NCBI GenBank assembly: GCA_046154665.1
Contig: JBJXFG010000101.1
Span: 1-64,000, forward strand
Reading direction: 5' to 3'
DNA: 64,000 nucleotides
Source: JAFLCM01 sp046154665
GTDB taxonomy: Bacteria; Planctomycetota; Phycisphaerae; Phycisphaerales; UBA1924
In this document: positions 25,686 through 33,546 of the stretch, piece by piece
How the letters are laid out: every line of letters begins with the position of its first letter
Position numbering within the stretch: position 1 is the stretch's first letter
The notes under the pieces: generated by a model
The model's input: the letters and a program-made list of their open reading frames with translations, nothing else
What the model was told of the DNA's origin: nothing
Databases searched by the model: none
Program-made: the position numbers and the translations under genes

Positions 25686-26717
25686 TTACCTCTCCACCGG
25701 CACGACATCAATCACCACCGGCAGGTGATCGCTCGCATACCCCTTGGGCTTCGGGGCCGTGCGCCAGTCTTCTTCCGGGCGGAGTTGAGCCGTGGCGAGG
25801 ACGAACGCCGAGGTTTCCACGATCTCCTTGCTGAGGCCGGGGCTGACGAAGATGTGGTCGATGTCGCGGTTGCTGGCGTGGGAGATGAACTCGGGGTCGC
25901 CGGGATCGTGTGAACCCACGGCGTCGATCAGGCCGGCCTTGGGGTAGAGCCGCACGGACTTCTGGTCCGGGGTGGCGTTGAAGTCGCCCAAGATGGCGAC
26001 GTTGGCGTTGGTGCCGTCGCCCGCCAGACGCTTGTAGATGTCGATGATGCCCTGGGCTTCGGCCTCGCGCCAGAACGCGAAGCCGCGGCCGGACTTCTGG
26101 TGGATGTTGATCAGCGTCAGGCGGTAAGGCTTGGCCTTGGTCACCTCGGCGGGGACTTCGATCGTCACGGCCAAGGGCGAGCGGCGCGAGATCATCGGCT
26201 TGCCGGCGTTGTCGTTTGGTCTGCCGTCGATCGTCTCGGGCTCGACGCCGTCGAGGGGCATGACGGGCCACGTCTCGGCGTGGATGATGGGGAAGCGTGA
26301 GAGGAATGCCTGCTCGATGCCGCGCTCTGCACCGACGTCCACCGAGTGGGCGTGGAGGTAGCCGAGGTCCTTGAGGTACTTCTCGCGGAACTCGATCAGC
26401 GCGTCGTAGCTCTCGATCTCCTGCAGAGCAATGATGTCGGCGTCGACGCGACGGATCGCCTCGGCGACGGCTTTCTGGTGCTCGGCGGGCTTGGTGTCGT
26501 CGACGTCTTCCTGGTTGCCGCTGAGGGAGAGATCGTCACGATCGTCAAAGAGGTTCTCGATGTTGTACGTCGCGAGGCGGATGGCACCCGGCGTCCGCGG
26601 CTTGGGCTGGAGGGCACCGATGCGCAGCGCGGGGTCGCGCGGAGCCTCAACGGCGGGGGCCTGGGCCAAAACGAAAGGCGAAAGGGCGAGGGCGATGAGC
26701 AGCGCGGCGGGACGCAT
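25686..26717 (-). CDS. Secreted endonuclease/exonuclease/phosphatase family protein
   Basis: 343-residue exported EEP-fold hydrolase. A signal peptide (MRPAALLIALALSPFVLAQA) precedes the catalytic fold. Motifs in order: ATYNIENLFDD with the metal-pocket Asn, IIALQEIES with catalytic Glu, LINIHQKSG, AILGDFNATPD with the Asp/Asn pair, DHIFVSPGL, and ASDHLPVVIDV with the catalytic His. The set is complete, so the protein should be active on a phosphodiester (DNA, RNA or phospholipid headgroup). The ATG at 26717 was chosen over a frame open to 26837 because it begins the signal peptide. It is unrelated in architecture to the dockerin-bearing EEP protein at 58518. Confidence 0.87.
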   Translation of the reverse strand: MRPAALLIALALSPFVLAQAPAVEAPRDPALRIGALQPKPRTPGAIRLATYNIENLFDDRDDLSLSGNQEDVDDTKPAEHQKAVAEAIRRVDADIIALQEIESYDALIEFREKYLKDLGYLHAHSVDVGAERGIEQAFLSRFPIIHAETWPVMPLDGVEPETIDGRPNDNAGKPMISRRSPLAVTIEVPAEVTKAKPYRLTLINIHQKSGRGFAFWREAEAQGIIDIYKRLAGDGTNANVAILGDFNATPDQKSVRLYPKAGLIDAVGSHDPGDPEFISHASNRDIDHIFVSPGLSKEIVETSAFVLATAQLRPEEDWRTAPKPKGYASDHLPVVIDVVPVER

Positions 26718-26976
26718 CGGCGGGGCTCCGTGGCGGTTGAATGGTGCGGGCTTTGAAATGTGGCCCGGAGTGTAGGGACGCCGAGATGGCATCCCCTTCA
26801 CCCCGCCCTGAATCAGTGCCTTGCAAAGTCCGAACATGGCTCATGTCGGACGCGCGCGGGACACGTCGAGCAGGCACCGCGGAATTCCCCGAGAATCATG
26901 GAGCCCCACGGCGGCTCGTGCGTCGATGTGTGGTGTATGCCGATGCGTGGTCGGCGAGGCCTCTTGAGATTTCTGC

Positions 26977-27207
26977 ATGAACAACAGCCCGCGCCCCCAA
27001 CCGGCAAACTCATCGAACTCTTTGAGTGAGCGCGCGCGACGCGCGAAGCTGGCGGTATTCGCGGCGACGGCGGCGGCTCTGTTGGGCGGGTGCATGCGGA
27101 TGCAGACGCAGCGGACGACGTTGGAGCACAAGCCGACAGTCGTCGTGCCAGAGGGGAATGCGGTGGTTTCGGCACCGACTGGGGATCAGGACGGCGCGGA
27201 GCGGTAG
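26977..27207 (+). CDS. Small putative lipoprotein
   Basis: 76-residue hypothetical protein. A basic start (ERARRAKLAVFAATAAALLGGC, residues about 18-39 in outline) provides a hydrophobic core and a lipobox LGGC, so export and lipidation are plausible. The mature part is only about 37 residues (MRMQTQRTTLEHKPTVVVPE...), without a recognisable fold. No strong ribosome-binding site precedes the ATG at 26977. It is supported by codon use and lipobox rather than homology, so treat as likely but not certain. The 194 bp that follow hold no gene. Confidence 0.5.
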   Translation: MNNSPRPQPANSSNSLSERARRAKLAVFAATAAALLGGCMRMQTQRTTLEHKPTVVVPEGNAVVSAPTGDQDGAER

Positions 27208-27401
27208 TCGGATTGCTTTGAAGGCGAGGGCAAGCACTTTGTGTCGCGCTCGACCTTCCTGATTGAACGTGCTGATATCGTTGGGTCTCGCACGACAACC
27301 AATGAAGCTTGGTCATGAGGGTGAGCACGCGCTGATTCGGCACTTCGCCCGAAGCGGCTCAGCCACGGCTTCAAAGACGTGATTTCGAGCGGTAACCGAC
27401 A

Positions 27402-30400
27402 TCAGTGCGCTTTCGCGGATGAGGTTGCCAGCACGGACTGAGCGCTCGCGTCGCTGGGCGTGCCTGGCGTCGGCGGCTTCGGCTTGCCGCCGAGTTTCTC
27501 GGCGATCCAGGTGACGGTGACGTAGAGCGCCGGGGTGAAGAACAGGCCCAGAATGGTGACGCCGATCATGCCTCCCATGACGGCGGTGCCGAGTGAACGA
27601 CGTCCGGCGGCACCGGCGCCGGTGGCGAGCGTGAGCGGCAGCACGCCAAGGATGAACGCGAAGCTGGTCATCAGGATGGGTCGGAGGCGCTGGCGTGCGG
27701 CTTCGACGGCGGAATCGATGATGGCCTTGCCTTGTTGGCGGTTCTGCCTCGCGAACTCGACGATGAGGATCGCGTTCTTCGCGCCCAGGCCCACCAGCAG
27801 CACCAGGCCGATCTGCGTGAACACATTGTTGTCAAGGCCCGCCCATGTCAGCGCCAGCAGCGCGCCGAGCACCACCAACGGGATGCTGAGGATCACACTC
27901 AGCGGCGCCGTCCAGCTTTCGTACTGGGCCGCGAGGATGAGATAGACCAGGATGATGGCCAGCAGGAAGATGATGCTGCCCTGTCCGGCGGTCATCTTCT
28001 CCTGGTAGCTCATCGCGAACCACGAATAGCCCATGCCCTGCGGCAGCTTGTCCGCGGCGATGCCCTCCATGACGGCCATGGCTTCGCCCGAGGAGGCCCC
28101 CGGGGCGGGCACGCCGTTGACGGTGGCGGCTTCGTACATGTTGAATCGGACCACGCGCTCGGGGCCCTGGTCATCACGGATGGTGACCAGCGAGCCCAGC
28201 GGGAGCATCTGGCCCGCCTTGTTGCGGACTTCGAGTTTGCGGATGTCCTCAGCGGCGAGGCGGAACCGGCTCTCGGCCTGGGTGTTCACCTGAAAGGTGC
28301 GTCCGAAGGCGTTGAAGTCATTGACGTACGCGCCGCCGAGAGCGGTCTGGAGCGTCTGGAAGATGCTCGAGAGCGGGACGTCCATCTTGAGTGCCTTCTC
28401 GCGGTCGATATCGGCGAAGACCTGCGGCACGCCGTCGCGGAAGCTGGTGAAGGCGTAGGCGATCTTCGACTGGGCGAAGGCGGCCCCGATGACCTCGTTG
28501 GCGGCCTGCTCCATGGTGGCGCGGCCGACCGAGGCCCGGTCGAGGAGTTTCATCTCGAAGCCCGAGGCGTTGCCCAGGCCGCTGATGGCGGGGATGGAGA
28601 AGACGAGGAAGCTGGCCTCTTGAATGGGAGCGACGCCGCGTTGGATCTCGCCGACGATCTCGCGGATGCCGCGCTTCTTCTCGGTTCGCACGTCCCAGGG
28701 TTCGAGGACGACCCAGGCGTTGGCGAAGGTGACGCCCTGACCGTCGAGGACGGAGAAGCCGCCCAGGGTGGTGACGTCTTGCACGCCTTCGACTTCTTGG
28801 ATGATCTCGGAGGCGCGGTCGATGACGGCCTGCGAACGTTCGAGCGACGCGCCGTCGGGCAACTGGGCGGCAACGATGACGAAGCCCAGGTCCTCCTCGG
28901 GCACGAAGCCGGTGGGGACGCGCTGGTACATGTGGACGGTGAAGGCGATGGTGGCGCCGAAGCCGATGAGGGTGAGGATCGCGGCCTTGCAGGAGATGCG
29001 TGCGAAGCCGGCGTAGACCCGTGACGCAAAGTCGAACGACTTGTTGAAGAGGGTGGCGGGGAGCCGCAGCAGCCGCCCGACGGGGCCGTGCTTCTTGTCG
29101 TGGTCGTGCGGCTTGAGCAACAGCGCGCACAGCGCGGGGCTGAGGGTGAGGGCGTTGATGCCCGAGAGGGCGGTGGACGCGGCGATGGTGAGGGCGAACT
29201 GGCGGTACATCTCGCCGGTGATGCCCGGCAGCGCGGCGGTCGGGATGAAGACGCACATCAGCACCAGCGTGATGGCGATGACGGGGCCGAAGATCTCGCC
29301 CATGGCCTTCTCGGTGGCCTGGACGACGGTGAGCTTGCCGTGCGATTCGGCGAGCACGCGTTCGACGTTCTCGACGACGATGATCGCGTCGTCGACGACG
29401 ATGCCGATGGCCAGGACCAGGCCGAAGAGCGTGAGCATGTTGATGCTGAAGCCCAGCACGGCCATGAACAGGAACGTGCCGATGAGCGAGGCGGGGATGG
29501 CGAGCGTCGGGATGATGGTGGCGCGGAAGTTCTGCAGGAACACCAGCACGACCAGGAACACCAGGACAAACGCCTCGAGAATGGTGTGCTGGACCTCCTT
29601 CATCGACGACTTGATGAACATCGACGAGTCGTAGAACAGCTTGCCTTCCAGGCCCTCGGGGAAGTCCTTCTTGAGCTCTTCGAGTTTCTTCTCGACGGCC
29701 TGCGCCGTCGCCATCAGGTTCGCGCCGGGCAGCTGGTAGATGGGCATGACCGCGGCGGGCAGCCCGTTGAAGCGGGCCATCGTGGTGTAGTCGCGGGCGC
29801 CGAGTTCGACTCGGGCCACGTCGCGCACCCGCACCACGCGCCCGCCCTCTTCGCGCTTGATGATGATGTCGGCGAACTGCTCGGGGTCGGAGAGACGCCC
29901 GAGCGTGTTCACGGTGAGCTCGAAATCCGTGCCCGCCGGCGCGGGCTGGCGCCCCACCACGCCCGCGGCAACCTGCACGTTCTGCTCGCGGATGGCGTTG
30001 TTGACGTCGGTGACGGTGAGGTTGCGGGCCTTGAGCTTGTCGGTGTCGAGCCAGACCCGCATGCCGTACTCTTTGGCGGGAAAGATGGCCGAGCCGCCCA
30101 CGCCGTAGAGGCGAGCGAACTCGTCGACAAGGCGGATGGTGACGAAGTTGGAGAGGAAGATGTCGTCGTAGCGTCGGTCGGGCGACGAGATGGCGATGAC
30201 GCCGACCATCGCGGTGGACTGCTTCTTGGTGGTGACGCCCTGGCGGCGGACTTCCTCAGGAAGCTTGTTGACGGCGACCGAGACGCGGTTCTGGACGAGC
30301 ACGGCGGCCAGGTCGATGTCCGCACCGGTCTCGAACGACACGTCGAGGCTGTAGCGACCGTCGCTGCTGGTCGACTGCATGTAGATCATCTGCTCGACGC

Positions 30401-30614
30401 CGTTGACCTGCTGCTCGATGGGCGCGGCGACGGTGTCGGCGATGGTGCGTGCGCTGGCACCGGGGTAAAAGGCCTCAACGCGGACGATCGGCGGGGCGAG
30501 CTCGGGGTACTGCTCGACGGGGAGGCGCGTGTACGCCACAGCGCCCAAGAGGATCACGAGGATCGACACCACGCAGGCGAAGATGGGTCGGTGGATGAAG
30601 AACTTGGAGAACAT
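27402..30614 (-). CDS. RND efflux pump inner-membrane transporter (AcrB/MexB, HAE1 type)
   Basis: 1070-residue proton-driven pump. It has the 12-helix RND layout with two large periplasmic loops. The N-terminus MFSKFFIHRPIFACVVSIL, the porter-domain YPGASARTIADTVAAPIEQQ, the transmembrane IGIVVDDAIIVVENVER with the proton-relay aspartates, and the C-terminal LVGLGAKNAILIVEFA with GGMIGVTILGLFFTPALYV are all characteristic. It is transcribed after the adaptor gene, 64 bp away, but no TolC-like gene is in the window. Hydrophobic drug, dye or lipid export is the family role; the actual substrate is unknown. The start is the ATG at 30614. Confidence 0.95.
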   Translation of the reverse strand: MFSKFFIHRPIFACVVSILVILLGAVAYTRLPVEQYPELAPPIVRVEAFYPGASARTIADTVAAPIEQQVNGVEQMIYMQSTSSDGRYSLDVSFETGADIDLAAVLVQNRVSVAVNKLPEEVRRQGVTTKKQSTAMVGVIAISSPDRRYDDIFLSNFVTIRLVDEFARLYGVGGSAIFPAKEYGMRVWLDTDKLKARNLTVTDVNNAIREQNVQVAAGVVGRQPAPAGTDFELTVNTLGRLSDPEQFADIIIKREEGGRVVRVRDVARVELGARDYTTMARFNGLPAAVMPIYQLPGANLMATAQAVEKKLEELKKDFPEGLEGKLFYDSSMFIKSSMKEVQHTILEAFVLVFLVVLVFLQNFRATIIPTLAIPASLIGTFLFMAVLGFSINMLTLFGLVLAIGIVVDDAIIVVENVERVLAESHGKLTVVQATEKAMGEIFGPVIAITLVLMCVFIPTAALPGITGEMYRQFALTIAASTALSGINALTLSPALCALLLKPHDHDKKHGPVGRLLRLPATLFNKSFDFASRVYAGFARISCKAAILTLIGFGATIAFTVHMYQRVPTGFVPEEDLGFVIVAAQLPDGASLERSQAVIDRASEIIQEVEGVQDVTTLGGFSVLDGQGVTFANAWVVLEPWDVRTEKKRGIREIVGEIQRGVAPIQEASFLVFSIPAISGLGNASGFEMKLLDRASVGRATMEQAANEVIGAAFAQSKIAYAFTSFRDGVPQVFADIDREKALKMDVPLSSIFQTLQTALGGAYVNDFNAFGRTFQVNTQAESRFRLAAEDIRKLEVRNKAGQMLPLGSLVTIRDDQGPERVVRFNMYEAATVNGVPAPGASSGEAMAVMEGIAADKLPQGMGYSWFAMSYQEKMTAGQGSIIFLLAIILVYLILAAQYESWTAPLSVILSIPLVVLGALLALTWAGLDNNVFTQIGLVLLVGLGAKNAILIVEFARQNRQQGKAIIDSAVEAARQRLRPILMTSFAFILGVLPLTLATGAGAAGRRSLGTAVMGGMIGVTILGLFFTPALYVTVTWIAEKLGGKPKPPTPGTPSDASAQSVLATSSAKAH

Positions 30615-30634
30615 GGGGGAGGGCTCGGGAGTGG

Positions 30635-30656
30635 GGAGTCGGCAGTCGGGAGTCGG
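30635..30656. repeat. 22-bp direct repeat (GTCGG-rich), copy 1
   Basis: GGAGTCGGCAGTCGGGAGTC plus GG, found again exactly at 32617-32638. The two copies bracket the RND adaptor gene and the YajQ gene. Related shorter GGGAGTCGGGAGTC sequence occurs near 645-660. Confidence 0.8.
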
Positions 30657-30678
30657 GGGGAGAAAACTCGGGCCGAGA

Positions 30679-31854
30679 TCACGACGCCTTGGCCGGCGTG
30701 TCGGTGCCGGCGGGCTTGGCTTCCGCCGCTCTCACTTCAGACCCTGGTCGGCAGCGCTGGATGCCGTTGACGACGACGCGGTCGGTGACTTCGAGGCCGC
30801 TGCTGACTTCGCGGAGGCGCTCGACGCGTCCACCCACGCTGATGTTGCGGCGCTCGACCTTGTTGTCGGCTCCCACGACGTACACATACCGCCCCGCCTG
30901 ATCCTGCTGCACGGCGACATCGGGCACGAGCGTCACGTTCTTGCTGCCAAGGACGCCAGCCACGCGCACGAACATCCCGGGGAGCAACGCCTCTTTGGGA
31001 TTCTCGAAGATCGCCTCGATGGCGATGGTGCCGGTGGAGGCGTCGACGCCGGCGTCGGCCCGCGCGAACCTGCCTTCGTATGGGTAGTCCTCACGCCCGG
31101 GGTAGCCGATTTTGACGATCAGGTCGCCGCGGCCGTCTTCGCCCGGTCGGCGGTTGGCGTTCTGCTCGCGGAGGCGGCGCAGCGTCACTTCGTCCATCGT
31201 GTAACTGGCGTAAACCTGCTCGGCGTTGCTCAGTTCGGTCAGCAGATCGGTCTCGGCGACCAACTGACCGGGGTCGGGGGTCTTGATGCCGACGCGGCCG
31301 TTCATCGGGGCGGTGACGCGGGTGTATTCGACGTTGAGCTTGGCGCTGGTCAGCGCGGCCTTCGAGAGTTCGAGCTGGGCCACCGCGCCGTCGCGGTCGG
31401 CCTGGGCCTTGTCCAGTTCGAGCTTCGAGACCGCCGCCGCCTGCACGGCCTCGGCGACGCGGGCCAGGGTGACCTCGGCGAGTTTGAGGGCCGCCTCTTT
31501 GGCGGCGACGTCCGCCGCCGCTTGCTTGGCCGTCGCTTCAAAGGGGCGTGGGTCGATGACGAAGAGGACGTCGCCCTTCTTCACGCGGTCGCCGCCCTTG
31601 ACGAGCTTCTCGCTCACGAACCCGCGCACGCGGGCCCGGACCTCGACGCGCTCCACGGCCCGGAGCGTGCCGGTGGTCTCAAAGAGGTCGGGCACGTCGC
31701 GCTGCTGCGGCGAGGCGACCGTCACCTCGGGCGGGGGCGGCGCGACGTAGGCGTTCTGCTTCCGCTCGCAGCCGGAAAGCACGCCCGTGAGCGCCGCGCC
31801 TCCCACAACGAAAAAGAGGGCCGACGTCGCGAGGCCTTTGAGGCGACGGGTCAT
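30679..31854 (-). CDS. RND efflux periplasmic adaptor lipoprotein
   Basis: 391-residue membrane-fusion protein for the downstream pump. The signal peptide ends in a lipobox LSGC, so it is probably lipid-anchored in the inner membrane. Next come a lipoyl/barrel-sandwich half (RARVRGFVSEKLVKGGDRVK), an alanine-rich alpha-helical hairpin (about 95-170), the second lipoyl half (YTRVTAPMNGRVGIKTPDPG), a beta-barrel and a membrane-proximal domain (TLVPDVAVQQDQAGRYVYVV). The ATG at 31854 is preferred to upstream ATGs (31860, 31884) because AAAGGA lies six bases before it. The operon order, adaptor then pump, is the usual AcrA-AcrB order. Confidence 0.93.
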   Translation of the reverse strand: MTRRLKGLATSALFFVVGGAALTGVLSGCERKQNAYVAPPPPEVTVASPQQRDVPDLFETTGTLRAVERVEVRARVRGFVSEKLVKGGDRVKKGDVLFVIDPRPFEATAKQAAADVAAKEAALKLAEVTLARVAEAVQAAAVSKLELDKAQADRDGAVAQLELSKAALTSAKLNVEYTRVTAPMNGRVGIKTPDPGQLVAETDLLTELSNAEQVYASYTMDEVTLRRLREQNANRRPGEDGRGDLIVKIGYPGREDYPYEGRFARADAGVDASTGTIAIEAIFENPKEALLPGMFVRVAGVLGSKNVTLVPDVAVQQDQAGRYVYVVGADNKVERRNISVGGRVERLREVSSGLEVTDRVVVNGIQRCRPGSEVRAAEAKPAGTDTPAKAS

Positions 31855-32101
31855 GGTCATTCCTTTGGCGGGCTGCATTGTCATGGCGTGAACTCCGAAA
31901 ACCCGGATGCCGGGTGCGGAGTGTAAAGTAGGGCGTCTGCTCGTGCTTTCAGATTCGACGTGCGGGACAGTTGCCGCGAGGTGCTCGCCTTCCCGCCAGC
32001 TGGTGATCCGATCCGGCGCGTTCAGGACGCGGCTCAACGAGCCGCGACACTTCGGCGTCGGCTCGGAGAGCCGACGTACCCACCTTCAGGACCATTTCGC
32101 C

Positions 32102-32593
32102 ATGCCCAGCCTCGACATCGTGTGCCGCGTCGACTACGCGGAACTGGACAACGCGATCAACAACACCAAGAAGGCGATCGCGCAGCGGTTCGACTTCAAG
32201 AACTCGCCGGTGGAGATCGAGGTGGACAAGAAGGAGAAGAAGCTGAAGGTCTGGGCCGAGGACGGGACCAAGCAGGCGGCGGTGAAGGAGATGTTCCTCA
32301 GCGCGGCGATGAAGCGTGGGTTCGCCGTCAAGACTTTTGAGTTTGGCGAGCCCGAGGTGGGGCTGGGCGGGCGGATGAAGCGCGAGGTAAAGATCCGCGA
32401 CGGGCTGGAGCAGGACGCCGCGAAGAACCTCGTCAAGATCATCAAGGCGACGGGCCTGAAGGTGCAGGCGTCGATCCAGGGCGAAGAGGTGCGGCTGACC
32501 GGGAAGCAGATCGACGACCTCCAGACGATCATGGCGCATCTGAAGACGGCGTCGGAGCTGCCTTTGCAGTATGTGAATATGAAGCGGGATTAG
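32102..32593 (+). CDS. YajQ family nucleotide-binding protein
   Basis: 163-residue cytoplasmic protein. The family start MPSLDIVCRVDYAELDNAIN, the tandem ferredoxin-like halves and KTASELPLQYVNMKRD at the C-terminus match YajQ/DUF520 over the full length. Members bind nucleotides; in Xanthomonas the relative XC_3703 binds cyclic di-GMP and acts in regulation, while E. coli YajQ has RNA/nucleotide-binding activity. The role here cannot be deduced from context, since it is convergent with a membrane protein gene and divergent from the efflux operon. The frame extends upstream to 31907 but homology begins at the ATG at 32102. Confidence 0.93.
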   Translation: MPSLDIVCRVDYAELDNAINNTKKAIAQRFDFKNSPVEIEVDKKEKKLKVWAEDGTKQAAVKEMFLSAAMKRGFAVKTFEFGEPEVGLGGRMKREVKIRDGLEQDAAKNLVKIIKATGLKVQASIQGEEVRLTGKQIDDLQTIMAHLKTASELPLQYVNMKRD

Positions 32594-32616
32594 GGGGCTG
32601 AGGCTGGGGGCACTCG

Positions 32617-32638
32617 GGAGTCGGCAGTCGGGAGTCGG
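32617..32638. repeat. 22-bp direct repeat (GTCGG-rich), copy 2
   Basis: Exact second copy of the 22-mer at 30635-30656, in the short gap after the yajQ-type gene. Same orientation as copy 1. Confidence 0.8.
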
Positions 32639-32690
32639 TTCAGGCCCGGCGCTCCGCGTGCGTCCTTCTCGCCATCGGCGCAGGTGCGGA

Positions 32691-33419
32691 TCAGAACGAC
32701 CCTGTGCCACCCACCCACTGGCTGAGAACAACATGCGAGGCATACCGCACGGCCCCGAGGATGAAGCCGACGATGAGTGCTTCCTGGTACTCAAGTTCGA
32801 GCGTCTTGCGGATGACCGCCGTCAGGGCCAGAGCCACCACGAACTGATACGCGAACATCACCGGAAGCCACCACATGAAGAAGCCGACGGTGTCCGACAC
32901 CGCGACGGCGGTCATGATGCCCATGATCGACACATGGAACGGCTGATCGAACCCCAGCCACGCCGCGCACAGCACCCAGTAGAGCGCCACGGCGATGGGC
33001 ACAAAGAACGCCTGGCGAAGGCCAAACCACTGGAGATCGCCGATCGAGCTCTCGCTGGCCGGGTCGCCCATGAGCAGCAGCACGAGCAAGAGCACGGCGT
33101 AGGCAATGAGCATCGGCACAAGCGCTCGCCGAGCGGTATCGACGTGGTACGCGGCGTTCCCCGCGTTGCTCTCGTGTCGGCGGATGGCGGAGATGATGTT
33201 GACGTTGCAGTGCGGACAGTGGGTCGAGGCGATGGCGAGGATGTTCCCGCCGCAGTCGGGGCAGGTCTTGCGGAGCGTGTCGGGCTCGGGGGGCTTGACG
33301 ACGGGTGCGTCATAGAGGGCGGTCGAGCGCGCGGAATCGCTCGCAGCCGGCGGCTCCGAGAAGGTGCCGCGCGGCGAGGATGGAGCATGACGGGAGGGCC
33401 GCGGCGTGTGGTCGGGCAT
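32691..33419 (-). CDS. Zinc-ribbon multi-pass membrane protein
   Basis: 242-residue protein. A disordered, proline/serine-rich start (about 1-45) leads to a zinc ribbon CPDCGG...CPHCNVN (two CxxC knuckles about 13 residues apart). Then come five or so hydrophobic segments (ALVPMLIAYAVLLLVLLLMG, AFFVPIAVALYWVLCAAWLG, ISIMGIMTAVAVSDTVGFF-like, MFAYQFVVALALTAVI, AILIVGFILGAVRYASHV-like). I know no assigned function; such ribbon-plus-helix proteins are common in Phycisphaerae. It diverges from the HerA-like ATPase gene with a 127-bp gap. Start: ATG at 33419. Confidence 0.78.
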   Translation of the reverse strand: MPDHTPRPSRHAPSSPRGTFSEPPAASDSARSTALYDAPVVKPPEPDTLRKTCPDCGGNILAIASTHCPHCNVNIISAIRRHESNAGNAAYHVDTARRALVPMLIAYAVLLLVLLLMGDPASESSIGDLQWFGLRQAFFVPIAVALYWVLCAAWLGFDQPFHVSIMGIMTAVAVSDTVGFFMWWLPVMFAYQFVVALALTAVIRKTLELEYQEALIVGFILGAVRYASHVVLSQWVGGTGSF

Positions 33420-33546
33420 GGGCTGTTCCAGAGGGACCCTCAATCTGTTTCGGTTCGATGATTGTGGCGCGGCGGTTCCCCGGACGACGATCCGGCGGTG
33501 CCGAAGGCCATCCGCAGGGGCATACCACGCGCGTAAACTCAGCATC

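Noticed and set aside
27732..30770. Long plus-strand frames opposite the RND pump
   Set aside because: They are histidine/aspartate/glycine-rich mirror translations of the pump gene, not proteins.
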